The notes: generated by a model from the letters alone, not told the origin. A stretch of DNA of 64,000 nucleotides from Alteraquisediminimonas sediminicola (GCF_019740335.1 NZ_JAHXZS010000003.1:1-64000), one strand, 5' to 3'. Positions 27,142 through 36,306 are shown, numbered from the stretch's first letter. Made by a program: numbers and translations.

Positions 27142-29727
27142 TCAGAACTTGAACGTTGCTTCGACACCGTACATCCGCGGTTGCGAGCGCACGCGATAGC
27201 CGTTGCCGAAAAGGTTTTCGATCGAGATACCGAATGGATAATAGGTCTTGTTCGTCAGATTTTTTGCCCAGGCCGAGATCGAATAACGATCGGTGCCATA
27301 AGTGAGGCGGCTGTTGAGAACCCAATAATTCCCTTCGCCTTTGCCAAAGACACCCGATGCCACCGCTGTAAGCGGACCGCGGCTATAATCCTTGAACGAG
27401 TCATAATAGAAACGGCCCGTATACGCAGCGTCGCCATGCAACGTCACAAGGCCATCGCCCACATCGAGGGCATCCCAGTCAAAGCCGAGGTTCGCCGACG
27501 TCTTGGCAGCGAATGGGAACGGATTACCGGCCACGCTCACCGGACCGCCCGATGACACGACACAGCTACCAAGCTGGGCCGGGAAATTCGGGATATCCGC
27601 CGGGTTGGATGGGCAAGCACCTTTATTATATTTGGTGTCGAGCAGGGCGAATGAAGCGTTCAGACGCAAACGATTGGTCGCTGCGAACTGACCTTCCAGT
27701 TCAAGACCCTTCATCTTGCCGCTCAGTGAAATCAGGTTCGCGGTGGCGGTGGCATCGACGACCTGACCTTGCTGGCCCTTATAGTCATAATAAAAGAAGG
27801 AGCCGTTGATCTGGACGCGATTGTCGGCAAGACGCGATTTGAAGCCGACTTCAAAGGCGTTCACCTTTTCTGGCGGCACGAAATACACCTGATTGGCGCT
27901 GCCATAAGCCAGGCCGTTAAACGTGCCTGCGCGATAACCGCGGCTATAGCTGGCATAGACCATCACATGTTCGACCGGCTTCCAGTCCACGATGAAGCGA
28001 CCAGAAAGACGATTGGACGAACCCTTGCGGTCCAGACCACCCGGCTTGGGTATGCCGAGCGCCGCGAATGACGGAATGACCTCAGCCCCTGTCTCATCAT
28101 AGACCGGCTGGAGGAAATATGGCGCATACGCACCGCCTTGCGTAAAGTCGGAAACCGTCAGCATCCGCGCCGCGCCCGTATCATCATAATAAGTGGTGAT
28201 ACCGTCGCTGAAGTGGTTTTTGTCACTGGTATAACGCATGCCAGCCGTGACCTTCAGCGTTTCCGTCAGCTCATAGCTCCCCTCGCCATAAATGGCGTAG
28301 GATTTGCGATCTTGCTTGAAATGCTGCGTAGCACGAATGCCGGTTGGCAAGGACGTCGCCGACAGACCATTGCCGTTAAAGCCGCCGCCCGGATTGAAAT
28401 AAGTAGCAGGCAAGCCAAGCGCCGCACGGACATCGCTTGTGAAGTTGAAGAAATCAGGGCTGTTATTGGCAACGACCGTGTCCTTGCCATAATAAGCACC
28501 GACGATCATCTTGAACCTGTCCGCATCCAGATCGAGGCGAACATCCTGATTGAACGCGTGGAATTTCGAACGATAGCCAATCGAACACAAACGCATCGGC
28601 GTCGCGTCGCAATCCGTTGACGACTGCGAATACAGGCCGGAATCATAGCCCGTAATCGAAATCAGCTTCAGCGTGTCATTCAACTCGATCTTGGCCGTCA
28701 GCACAGCACCTTCGGCGCGCGATATCGCAACGCCAACGGTATCAGCTTCAATCTCGTTGATGCCAAGGCCGCGCCCCGACTGGCTGTAACTCGCCGGGAC
28801 CAATCCAGCCGGTGCGAGCTGCGCGAACAGACCCCCCAGCAAAAAGTTCGAGCTGGTATAGTCAATGACATCATTCGTCTTGGACTGGCCCGTGGGAATG
28901 GGCGTTTCCGTGCCGCCGCGCCCTTTGGCCGCATATCCCTTGATCGAGATATCAACGGTCTCGGACGGCTTAAGCCGCAATGTGCCACGCACGCCATAGG
29001 ATTTGGTGCCGCCCGGATCGCGACCGGAATTCAGGTTCAACCCGGAAGCGCCGCCCGCAGCCGAGGTGTTAAGCCCAGCCCCCAGCCGGTTATGCACATA
29101 GGAATCGGAATCCACAAAAGTACCGGCGATGCGAATGCCGATCTTGTCTTCAACCGGCGTGAGTTCGAGCGCAGCCGTCAAGTTGAAACGGTTGAAATTA
29201 CCATAGCCAACGGTCACGGAACCGTTGCTGCCCTTCAACTCCGGCTTGCGCGTGATGAAGTTGATCGCACCACCCGTGGTGTTGCGGCCATAAAGCGTTC
29301 CCTGCGGACCGCGCACCACTTCGATCTGTTCGAGATCATAAAGCTGCTGGCCATGCGAGGCACGGAATGCCTGATAGACTTCATCCACATAAACACCGAC
29401 CGGCGAGGCCGCATTGGCGTTGAATTCCGTGCCGACGCCGACGCCGCGCACCGAGAAGTTCGGCTGCTGCTCACCATAAGGCGACGACACCTGCAAATTG
29501 GGCATGGAGTGATTGAGGTCCGATGTTTCGAACACCCCCTGATTCGCGAGTGTCGCAGCCGAAATCGCCGACACCGCCACAGGCACATTCTGCAGATTTT
29601 CGGACCGCTTGGTGGCGGTCACGATGATATCTTCGATACCGGAATTTTCGGCCCGCTCTTGGGCATGGGCTGGAAAACATACACTTACCGCAAGCGCAGC
29701 AAGACTCACGACTGAAATATTCCTCAT
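27142..29727 (-). CDS. TonB-dependent outer-membrane receptor
   Basis: 861 residues. The signal peptide ends at AHA-QER. The plug domain starts with IEDIIVTATKRSENLQNVPV and contains the QIEVVRGPQGTLYGRNTTGGAIN landmark. The barrel ends with an aromatic C-terminus (VEATFKF). GGGAGG precedes the ATG at 29727. It imports a substrate across the outer membrane using TonB energy. Its place at the divergent promoter with the XylA-like reductase, and a shared operator with the hydroxylase gene, suggest uptake of the hydrophobic growth substrate, not iron; this is inferred. Confidence 0.93.
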   Translation of the reverse strand: MRNISVVSLAALAVSVCFPAHAQERAENSGIEDIIVTATKRSENLQNVPVAVSAISAATLANQGVFETSDLNHSMPNLQVSSPYGEQQPNFSVRGVGVGTEFNANAASPVGVYVDEVYQAFRASHGQQLYDLEQIEVVRGPQGTLYGRNTTGGAINFITRKPELKGSNGSVTVGYGNFNRFNLTAALELTPVEDKIGIRIAGTFVDSDSYVHNRLGAGLNTSAAGGASGLNLNSGRDPGGTKSYGVRGTLRLKPSETVDISIKGYAAKGRGGTETPIPTGQSKTNDVIDYTSSNFLLGGLFAQLAPAGLVPASYSQSGRGLGINEIEADTVGVAISRAEGAVLTAKIELNDTLKLISITGYDSGLYSQSSTDCDATPMRLCSIGYRSKFHAFNQDVRLDLDADRFKMIVGAYYGKDTVVANNSPDFFNFTSDVRAALGLPATYFNPGGGFNGNGLSATSLPTGIRATQHFKQDRKSYAIYGEGSYELTETLKVTAGMRYTSDKNHFSDGITTYYDDTGAARMLTVSDFTQGGAYAPYFLQPVYDETGAEVIPSFAALGIPKPGGLDRKGSSNRLSGRFIVDWKPVEHVMVYASYSRGYRAGTFNGLAYGSANQVYFVPPEKVNAFEVGFKSRLADNRVQINGSFFYYDYKGQQGQVVDATATANLISLSGKMKGLELEGQFAATNRLRLNASFALLDTKYNKGACPSNPADIPNFPAQLGSCVVSSGGPVSVAGNPFPFAAKTSANLGFDWDALDVGDGLVTLHGDAAYTGRFYYDSFKDYSRGPLTAVASGVFGKGEGNYWVLNSRLTYGTDRYSISAWAKNLTNKTYYPFGISIENLFGNGYRVRSQPRMYGVEATFKF

Positions 29728-29779
29728 GACATCCTCCCTATTCTGCCTCGTGAAAGACGCCTTATGGATTGGCGCTCTT

Positions 29780-29802
29780 TTCGCGTGACGACGATACGCA
29801 AA
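29780..29802. promoter_or_regulatory. Operator-like palindrome, motif 1 (TonB receptor/reductase divergent promoter)
   Basis: TTCGCGTG-N7-TACGCAAA, a 6/8 plus 8/8 match to the perfect palindrome at 34188-34210, with the same seven-base spacer. The 11-mer ATACGCAAAAT (29794-29804) is identical at both places. The site lies ~53 bases upstream of the receptor start. A regulator encoded in the island, perhaps the MerR protein, is the expected ligand. Confidence 0.65.
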
Positions 29803-29822
29803 ATACGTTAGAGAGAAATTAT

Positions 29823-29836
29823 GTCAACATATTTAC
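29823..29836. promoter_or_regulatory. Weak match to motif 2 (GTRAAC-N2-GTTTAY)
   Basis: GTCAAC-AT-ATTTAC has two mismatches to the palindrome found at 40957, 46244 and 53067. It lies in the same 275-base spacer as motif 1. It may be a secondary site for the MarR regulator or chance. Confidence 0.3.
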
Positions 29837-30002
29837 GATCTAGATCGGAAAGCGCTAAGAAGCGTCCTGAAAGGGCGTCGGCGCCAGAAAGCATCACTGG
29901 CAGATAAACCGCTCCATGAGGCGAATCATCCGGCGGGCAATCGCCTGACAAGGATGGCGCCGGACAATGATGGAGCCGGATAAGGATAGAGAGAGAGGCA
30001 CG

Positions 30003-31061
30003 ATGAGTTGGTTGAAATCCCTTTTCGGCAAGGCAGAACCCAATAAGGTTCATGTCCGCCCGGGCGGCGAAGCATTCACGGTCCCAAATGGGGAAACGGT
30101 GCTGGAAAGCGCCCTGAAACTTGGCCTCGCCTATCCGCATGATTGCACCGTCGGCACGTGCGGTGCATGTCGCACCCGACTGATCACCGGCAAGGTCGAG
30201 GCGATCACGCCATTCGGCTACACGCTCAGCAAGGAAGAATTGGCCGCCGGCTATATCCTTGCCTGTCAGGCCCTGCCCAAATCGGATCTCGAACTCGAAG
30301 TCGACATCGCCGCCAGCACCACCCGTCAGATCGTCACGCCAGCACAGCTGATCGATACCAAGCCACTCACCCATGACATCATGGCAGTGACATGGAAGAC
30401 GGTCGAAGCCCTCACTTATCAGGCCGGCCAATATATCAATGTGCGCTGGAATGGCGGCGATACGCATCGCTCTTATTCATTCGCCTCCGCGCCGGATGTC
30501 GGCGGGCAGCACAATGTGACCTGCTTTATCCGCCATGTGCCGGGCGGGGCCTTTACCGATGCGTTGTTCGATGGCCGCGCTCAAGAGTTCAGCTATGAAC
30601 TCGACGGCCCGCACGGCCAGTTTTGGCTGCGTCCGGGCAAGGGGCCGATCCTTTGCATTGCGGGTGGCAGCGGGCTGGCCCCGATCGTCAGCCTGTTGCA
30701 GGATGCCGCGCGCAAGCGGGTGCGCCGCGACTGCGTCCTGCTGTTTGGCGCGCGGGGTGAGCGCGATCTATATGGCGATGCCGAGATCAGCGAGATTCGT
30801 TCCGCCTGGACGGCTGGTTTCGATTATTGGCCGGTCCTGTCCGAAGAGCAGACGGAGACAAGGCGACAAGGGCTGGTCACGGATCATATTCCCGCGGCGA
30901 TCGAGCGCCTCGGCCCCGGCGCCAGCGCCTATCTATGCGGCCCGCCACCAATGATCGACGCCGCCATCGCCATGCTGGTGGCGCATGGCATGCCGATGGA
31001 ACAGATTTTCTATGACAAGTTCACCGACTCAAGCACGGCCAGCAAACAAGTGGCCGCATAA
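30003..31061 (+). CDS. XylA/AlkT-type NAD(P)H:ferredoxin reductase with [2Fe-2S] domain (hydroxylase electron transfer component)
   Basis: 352 residues from the ATG at 30003, with GAGAGAGG upstream. The N-terminal plant-type ferredoxin domain binds [2Fe-2S] through Cys48, Cys53, Cys56 and Cys88. An FAD domain follows (RSYSFASAP near 160) and then an NAD domain (GGSGLAPI and YLCGPPPMI). This is the layout of XylA and p-cymene monooxygenase reductase, the partners of XylM/CymAa-type di-iron hydroxylases. It passes electrons from NADH to the membrane hydroxylase encoded at 33049-34161. It is co-directional with the aldehyde dehydrogenase gene 14 bases downstream. Confidence 0.9.
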   Translation: MSWLKSLFGKAEPNKVHVRPGGEAFTVPNGETVLESALKLGLAYPHDCTVGTCGACRTRLITGKVEAITPFGYTLSKEELAAGYILACQALPKSDLELEVDIAASTTRQIVTPAQLIDTKPLTHDIMAVTWKTVEALTYQAGQYINVRWNGGDTHRSYSFASAPDVGGQHNVTCFIRHVPGGAFTDALFDGRAQEFSYELDGPHGQFWLRPGKGPILCIAGGSGLAPIVSLLQDAARKRVRRDCVLLFGARGERDLYGDAEISEIRSAWTAGFDYWPVLSEEQTETRRQGLVTDHIPAAIERLGPGASAYLCGPPPMIDAAIAMLVAHGMPMEQIFYDKFTDSSTASKQVAA

Positions 31062-31075
31062 TTTAAAGGAGAGAC

Positions 31076-32518
31076 ATGATGGATCTGGATCGTAACGCAT
31101 TTTTCATTGGCAACCAGTGGGTGGCACCATCGTCGTCGCGCCGTTTCGAGATCATCGGCGCATCGACGGGCGAGGTCATCGCGACCGTGCCAGAAGCTGT
31201 CGAAGCCGATGTCGACGCTGCCGTCGCAGCTGCGCGCCGTGCCTTTGACGATGGCGGCTGGTCGAACGCCGCGCCTGCAGAACGCGCCGCCGTGATGCAG
31301 CGCTTCATCGCCGCCATTGCCCAGCGCGCCGAGGCGCTGGCACAGGCCGTGTCGATGCAGAATGGCATGCCGATCAGCCTGAGCAGCTTGTTGGAAGCGC
31401 AGTTTCCGATGGGGGTGCTCGGCTATTTTGCAGAACTGGCCGCAACGATGGGACAGGCCGATCATCGTCCTTCGCAAATGGGCAAGGAGACGCTGGTCCA
31501 CCATAATCCTATCGGCGTCGTCGCGGCGATTGTGCCATGGAACTTCCCGGTCACGCTCGCGATCAGCAAGATCGCACCGGCCATGCTGGCGGGCTGCACC
31601 CTTGTTATCAAACCCTCGCCCGGCACGGTGCTCGATAGCTACATCCTCGCCGAGGCTGCACTTGAAGCAGGTGTGCCCGCGGGCGTGCTCAACTGGGTTC
31701 CGGCGGATCGCGATGCCGGGGCCTATCTCGTCTCGCATCCCGGCGTGGACAAAGTCGCCTTTACCGGCTCCACCAACGCAGGGCGCAGCATTGCCGCGAC
31801 ATGCGGCCAATTGCTGCGCCCGGTTACGCTTGAACTTGGCGGCAAGTCGGCGGCTATCGTGCTGGAAGACGCCGATCTCAACACCTTTCTGCAAGGCGTG
31901 CCGACCGCGTGCATGCTCAACAATGGTCAGGCCTGTTTCAACGGCACCCGTATCCTCGCCCCGGCCTCGCGCTATGGCGAAGTGGTCGATGCGCTGGCGG
32001 CGATGGTATCAGGGCTGACCATTGGTGATGCGCTTGATCCGGCCACCCATGTGGGGCCGATGGCATCCGAAGCCCATCGTGCGCGGGTCGAAAGCTATAT
32101 CGCCATTGGCAAGCAAGAGGCCCGGCTCGTCGCCGGTGGTGGCCGTCCGCGCGGTTTCAACCATGGCTGGTTCGTTGAACCGACAGTCTTTGCCGATGTC
32201 GATAATCATGACACCATCGCGCGGGAAGAAATCTTTGGTCCGGTCCTGTCCGTGATCTCGTACAAGGACGATGCCGATGCGATCCGCATCGCCAATGATT
32301 CCGCATTCGGCCTTGGCGGCTCTGTCTGGAGCGCCGACAGCGCCCGCGCCCAACAGGTCGCGCAACAAGTGCAGACCGGCACCATCGGCATCAACGGCTA
32401 TATGCCATCGCTCGGGTCGCCGTTCGGCGGCATCAAGGCCAGCGGCATGGGCACCGAGTTCGGGCCAGAGGCGCTGGCCAGCTACCAACGGACCAAGTCG
32501 ATCTACGTTATGGGCTGA
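31076..32518 (+). CDS. NAD(P)-dependent aldehyde dehydrogenase
   Basis: 480 residues. AGGAG precedes two consecutive ATG codons; the second, at 31079, has the better spacing. The Rossmann and catalytic regions show PWNFPVTLA, FTGSTNAGR, LELGGKSAAIV with the general-base Glu, and the catalytic Cys in NNGQACFNGTRI (residue 286/287). EEIFGPVLSVI follows. It oxidises an aldehyde to the carboxylate. It is the second gene after the XylA-like reductase and ends at a strong terminator. It fits the aldehyde stage between alcohol dehydrogenase and CoA ligase. Close to aryl/terpenal dehydrogenases by context only. Confidence 0.93.
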   Translation: MMDLDRNAFFIGNQWVAPSSSRRFEIIGASTGEVIATVPEAVEADVDAAVAAARRAFDDGGWSNAAPAERAAVMQRFIAAIAQRAEALAQAVSMQNGMPISLSSLLEAQFPMGVLGYFAELAATMGQADHRPSQMGKETLVHHNPIGVVAAIVPWNFPVTLAISKIAPAMLAGCTLVIKPSPGTVLDSYILAEAALEAGVPAGVLNWVPADRDAGAYLVSHPGVDKVAFTGSTNAGRSIAATCGQLLRPVTLELGGKSAAIVLEDADLNTFLQGVPTACMLNNGQACFNGTRILAPASRYGEVVDALAAMVSGLTIGDALDPATHVGPMASEAHRARVESYIAIGKQEARLVAGGGRPRGFNHGWFVEPTVFADVDNHDTIAREEIFGPVLSVISYKDDADAIRIANDSAFGLGGSVWSADSARAQQVAQQVQTGTIGINGYMPSLGSPFGGIKASGMGTEFGPEALASYQRTKSIYVMG

Positions 32519-32541
32519 GCTTGGGGCTGATCGCAAACCCG

Positions 32542-32580
32542 AAAGGGCAGGTCGGCATATTGCCGCCCTGCCCTTTTTTT
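32542..32580 (+). terminator. Rho-independent terminator after the aldehyde dehydrogenase gene
   Basis: AAAGGGCAGG (32542-32551) pairs with CCTGCCCTTT (32567-32576) and is followed by a run of T. It ends the reductase-aldehyde dehydrogenase transcript. Confidence 0.9.
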
Positions 32581-32600
32581 ACCCGATCCGGCTTTTGAAT

Positions 32601-32954
32601 TTACCCCGCCTGCCGTTGGCGGTCGAGATGGCGTTCGCGCACGACCAGATAGAACGGGAAAGCCATCGACACCCCGATCCATGACAATACGACAAAGCCC
32701 CAGCCCGCCTTCGCGCCAAGGCCGATACGCCGGGCATCGCCCACGACCCAGACCATGAACACCAACCACGCCACGGCCATATCAAGGCTCAGAAAAGCGG
32801 CTGTGCCGCCTGCATTGATGGCATCGCCAAAGAAATCGACGGCGTTCAGAATATTGCCGCCCGCCCGCATCCATTCGAACGCATAGGGCCATGTCAGGAA
32901 CAATGCCGCGATCCCAATGATGATGAAAAATCCATGCCGGATACTGATACCCAT
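32601..32954 (-). CDS. DUF2834-like small membrane protein
   Basis: 117 residues with three or four membrane helices. It contains FFGDAINAGGTAAFLSLDMAVAWLVFMVW as landmark, close to the FFxDxxxNxxxxFxxxDL pattern of DUF2834 proteins. GGAGGGGAAGAGG precedes the ATG at 32954. It lies behind the terminator of the hydroxylase gene, so it is expressed by read-through or its own promoter. Function unknown. Confidence 0.75.
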   Translation of the reverse strand: MGISIRHGFFIIIGIAALFLTWPYAFEWMRAGGNILNAVDFFGDAINAGGTAAFLSLDMAVAWLVFMVWVVGDARRIGLGAKAGWGFVVLSWIGVSMAFPFYLVVRERHLDRQRQAG

Positions 32955-32981
32955 ACCTCTTCCCCTCCACCTGTTATTATG

Positions 32982-33022
32982 AAAAAAACCGACCTTGCAG
33001 CGGGCTACGCAGCAAGGTCGGT
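32982..33022 (-). terminator. Rho-independent terminator after the membrane hydroxylase gene
   Basis: ACCGACCTTGC (32988-32998) pairs with GCAAGGTCGGT (33012-33022). On the minus strand the stem is followed by seven T. It lies ~27 bases after the hydroxylase stop. Confidence 0.9.
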
Positions 33023-33048
33023 GTCATATTATCGAGCGATGCGCCCCA

Positions 33049-34161
33049 TCAGGCCGTCGCCATTTGGGCCTTGCCGGTCTTTTCATCAAACCAGTCTGGC
33101 CAGCCCGCCTTGCGGTTCTGCTCGCGGGCGAGCGCCCGCTCCTCCGGTGTTGCCAATTCATTGTCCCAACGCTTGAGCGCAGGCTTGATGATCAGATTGT
33201 GCCACAGCGGCGGCACCAATGCCGAAAAGAAACAGATGAACACGCTCGGCATCGGAATCCACTGACGATCCGGCACCAGTTCGTGGAACTTGGCAAAGCT
33301 GTCTGTGTGATGATCTGCGTGATTGGTGATCTCGAAACCCATCACCCGCGACAGCGGCTTCAAATGGTTCCAGACATGACGCCGGCTGATCGCCCCGCCC
33401 TCGATCCGGATCAGGCCATAATGCTGGAAATAATTGAACGATTCCACCCAGAAGCGCGCGCCCACCATCCCGGCCAGCACCACCGCCACAGCCTGCCAAC
33501 CGCCAATCGCATAGACGACCGACTGCATGACGATTTGCGCAAGAATGGCCTTCCACAGGCGATGACGGATCGACCAACGACCATAGCCCTGCTTTTCAAG
33601 AGAATCACTCTCCATCCGCCAGGCATCCCGCGTACTCTGGACCACAGCGCGCGGGGTAAACGCATAGAGCGACGTGCCACGTGGTGCGGTATCACTGTCA
33701 TTGACCGTCGCGACATCCAGATGATGGCCGGTCACATGCGCAATTTCACGGGTGCAATCGAGATAACAGACCTGCGAATATTGCCCGACGAAGCGACGCA
33801 ATTTGCCGCGCTGGTGATAGAGTTCATGGGCAGATGGCACCAATGGCACCACGCTCATCCACGCCAGCGACAAGATCGCGCCCGCATATTGCATCGGCGT
33901 GATATGATCGGTCACCGCGACCCAGCGTGCCGCCACGAGATAAAGACCCACCGCCATCAATGTGGAAATCCACACCGGCAGATCGGCAATCAAGCCGCTA
34001 CGCAGGTGGCGGGGCTTCATGTCATTCGGCAAAAGTTGATCAATAATGCCAAGCAAAGGCAGGCTTGCGATCCCGACGAACACCCAGTCTCCGCCGACGA
34101 TAAAACCTGCATAAGCGGCGGCCTGGACCAGCGCCGGGAAATAATAGCGCAGATAATCCAT
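33049..34161 (-). CDS. AlkB/XylM-family membrane di-iron hydroxylase
   Basis: 370 residues with about six membrane helices. The eight-His di-iron site is visible: H112-E-L-Y-H116, H142-xxx-H146-H147 and H281-xx-H284-H285. The NYFQHYG motif at 243-249 is also present. The third box reads NHADHH rather than the RHSDHH of alkane hydroxylases, which I take as closer to XylM/CymAa methyl-hydroxylases. It would insert oxygen at a methyl group of a hydrocarbon, with electrons from the XylA-like reductase. AGGAGAG precedes the ATG. A perfect palindrome (34188-34210) lies 27 bases upstream, next to the divergent MerR gene. Confidence 0.92.
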   Translation of the reverse strand: MDYLRYYFPALVQAAAYAGFIVGGDWVFVGIASLPLLGIIDQLLPNDMKPRHLRSGLIADLPVWISTLMAVGLYLVAARWVAVTDHITPMQYAGAILSLAWMSVVPLVPSAHELYHQRGKLRRFVGQYSQVCYLDCTREIAHVTGHHLDVATVNDSDTAPRGTSLYAFTPRAVVQSTRDAWRMESDSLEKQGYGRWSIRHRLWKAILAQIVMQSVVYAIGGWQAVAVVLAGMVGARFWVESFNYFQHYGLIRIEGGAISRRHVWNHLKPLSRVMGFEITNHADHHTDSFAKFHELVPDRQWIPMPSVFICFFSALVPPLWHNLIIKPALKRWDNELATPEERALAREQNRKAGWPDWFDEKTGKAQMATA

Positions 34162-34187
34162 GATTCTCTCCTAAATCCTTTATCATC

Positions 34188-34210
34188 TTTGCGTAACACA
34201 TATACGCAAA
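34188..34210. promoter_or_regulatory. Perfect palindrome, motif 1 (hydroxylase/MerR divergent promoter)
   Basis: TTTGCGTA-N7-TACGCAAA, with 8-bp perfect arms. It sits between the hydroxylase gene (start 34161, minus) and the merR gene (start 34275, plus). MerR proteins bind dyads of this size inside promoters. A related site occurs at 29780-29802. Confidence 0.8.
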
Positions 34211-34274
34211 ATGTAAAGGGTCACATCTTTATCTATTGCAGAGCGAGTGCATGTCGGCGTAGCTACAAACCACC

Positions 34275-35018
34275 ATGAAAATGAGAGATCTCGAAGCGCG
34301 CACGGAAGTGAACCGGGAAACCATCCGCGTCTATATGCGGCACGGATTGATTCCCCAGCCGGTGCGCCCCAAACCGAATGTGGCCGATTATGACGAAAGT
34401 CATGTACGCGCAGTACAGGCCGTGCGCGACCTGCAGCGCAACAGTGGACTGACGCTACGGCAGATCAAGGACGTGTTGAGCGGCCAGTCGAACGAGCGCC
34501 GGGTCGACGCCTCGGCCTTCCATAATCTCGAAGAGCTGGTCGCCGCCCGCATGGGGCAATCGGGCAATCCGATCCTGCTTGCAACGCTGGCAAATCAATG
34601 GCCTTCTGCCGAGGCCGACGCACTGGCGATGGCCGCGAATGGCGTGGTCGCCATCGTCCAGACCCGCGCAGGCCCCGCGCTCAGCGTCACCGACAGTCGG
34701 TTGGTCACGATCTGGAGCGAGATGCGCGAGGTCGGATTTACCGAAAAGCTGGGATTTTCACCAGATATCCTGTCCTTCTATGTTCAGCCTGCCCAAGCCA
34801 TTGCCGAAGAAGAAGCGCGACGATTCCTGGCGGCAACCGAAGGCCGTATTTCCGAGGAACAGGCCGCCGACATGTTGCAGGAAGCATTGCGGCTGATGCT
34901 CGATTTCTGGGGTTTGATCCGCATGAAGGTCCTGCTGCAACGTTTTCAGGAACACAAAGAAGCGATCGCGCAACCAACGCCAAGGAAAAAGCGCGTGGCC
35001 GGTCGCAAACCGGCCTGA
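34275..35018 (+). CDS. MerR family transcriptional regulator
   Basis: 247 residues. The N-terminal HTH reads MRDLEARTEVNRETIRVYMRHGLIP and continues with DESHVRAVQAVRDLQRNSGLTLRQIKDVL, the MerR DNA-binding domain and wing. The C-terminal ~170 residues are helical, without metal-binding Cys, and would hold an organic effector or dimerise. It is divergent from the hydroxylase gene across a perfect palindrome. It is therefore the best candidate for the activator of the hydroxylase, reductase and receptor genes. A second ATG two codons in is also possible. Confidence 0.88.
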   Translation: MKMRDLEARTEVNRETIRVYMRHGLIPQPVRPKPNVADYDESHVRAVQAVRDLQRNSGLTLRQIKDVLSGQSNERRVDASAFHNLEELVAARMGQSGNPILLATLANQWPSAEADALAMAANGVVAIVQTRAGPALSVTDSRLVTIWSEMREVGFTEKLGFSPDILSFYVQPAQAIAEEEARRFLAATEGRISEEQAADMLQEALRLMLDFWGLIRMKVLLQRFQEHKEAIAQPTPRKKRVAGRKPA

Positions 35019-35039
35019 CAGCTTACCGCTTTTATCAGG

Positions 35040-36287
35040 TTACAGGCGGTTGGCGAATGCCTGCCATGCGGCGGCAAGCGACTCTCGATGCTCATTGGGC
35101 GCGATCGCGATCAATGCCTCGGCACGCGCTTGATAGGTCAGGCCGCGCAAATCGGCTGCGCCATGCTCCGTCACCACAATATCCGTGTCCCAGCGGCTCA
35201 ACGACACCGGCCCAGCGCCAGCATTGGGTGCAACAATCCGACTAATCGTCCCGCGCGCAGCCGATGCCGCCAATGCGACAATGCGGATGCCGCCGGGCGA
35301 CATCCGCGCGCCCCGGGCATAATCGCTTGCCCCGCCCGGTCCCGACATCAAGCCCTTAGGCCCCAATTCGGCATAGGATTGACCCAATATATCAACCTCA
35401 ATCGCCGAATTGATGGCAACAAAATCCGAATAAGCAGCAATCGTCTTCGCATCATGGGTCATCGCCACCGGGCAAAAACGAAACGCCGGATCGCCCAGTC
35501 GGCGGTACAGACGGTCTGACCCGATGGCACAGCCTGCCACAATGGATGCTCCCGCCGCCAGCGCACCGGCATCAAGCAGATCGAGCACGGAATCAACAAC
35601 CAGCCCCGAATGAATTTTCAATTCACGCCGCCCGGTCAACGCGCGCATCACCGCGCCCGGCACCTTGCCCACCCCCGTCTGCAACGTCGCACCATCGCCA
35701 ATATAGGGCGCAATATGGCTGGCGATCGCCTCCGCCACCGGATCGACCGCCGCATCATCCATGGTCACAAGCGGCACATCCGCTTCGACATAAGCGCTGA
35801 TCCGGTCGAACGGCACCCGATCATGGCCAGTGGTGCATGGCATGGCCGGGTTCACATGCGCGATCAGTAGCGGGATTGTCGGCCAAAGTTCGGCGAGAAA
35901 ATCGACGCTATTGCCAAAACTACAAAATCCATCCGCATCCGGCGGCGACACCATCATCAGCGCGGCATCAATCTCTACCTGCTGCAACCGCGCGCGGATA
36001 TCATTATAGCAAAGCGGCAGGAACGTGACCTGCTCCCTCGGCGCCGCCTTGATTTCCGGGGTGTAAAAGAACGTCTCTACCCGACAGCCCGGATGGGCAA
36101 GATAATCATGACGATTGATGCCCGGGATAAAAATGCCGGTAAAAATCAGGTCGCCAAGTGTGTCCCCCGCCACCATCACCGCATCGGCAAGCAGCCGGGA
36201 TTCCCCGGCACAGCCCAGCACCAGCACCCGCCCCTTGCGGGGCAGATGCCGGGCCAGTTCTGATGCTGCGATGCGAACGGGGGCCAT
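35040..36287 (-). CDS. Acetyl-CoA hydrolase/4-hydroxybutyrate CoA-transferase family protein
   Basis: 415 residues. Two CoA-transferase domains are seen, with GDGATLQTGVGKVPGAV, then HSGLVVDSVLDLLDAG, and near the end TEHGAADLRGLTYQARAEAL. In well-studied members the catalytic Glu lies in an HTEM/HSEM segment; here this position is HSGL, so the residue may be missing or shifted. It would move CoA between acids, for example onto a beta-keto acid, or hydrolyse a CoA ester. It is the last gene of the leftward BadH/BadI operon, 20 bases after badI. Confidence 0.82.
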   Translation of the reverse strand: MAPVRIAASELARHLPRKGRVLVLGCAGESRLLADAVMVAGDTLGDLIFTGIFIPGINRHDYLAHPGCRVETFFYTPEIKAAPREQVTFLPLCYNDIRARLQQVEIDAALMMVSPPDADGFCSFGNSVDFLAELWPTIPLLIAHVNPAMPCTTGHDRVPFDRISAYVEADVPLVTMDDAAVDPVAEAIASHIAPYIGDGATLQTGVGKVPGAVMRALTGRRELKIHSGLVVDSVLDLLDAGALAAGASIVAGCAIGSDRLYRRLGDPAFRFCPVAMTHDAKTIAAYSDFVAINSAIEVDILGQSYAELGPKGLMSGPGGASDYARGARMSPGGIRIVALAASAARGTISRIVAPNAGAGPVSLSRWDTDIVVTEHGAADLRGLTYQARAEALIAIAPNEHRESLAAAWQAFANRL

Positions 36288-36306
36288 GCTGGCGACCTTG
36301 ACCTGA

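Noticed and set aside
33049-34161. Calling the membrane hydroxylase a classical n-alkane hydroxylase (AlkB)
   Set aside because: The di-iron boxes fit the superfamily, but the third box is NHADHH and the partner reductase is XylA-like. A methyl-hydroxylase of XylM/CymAa type is at least as likely.
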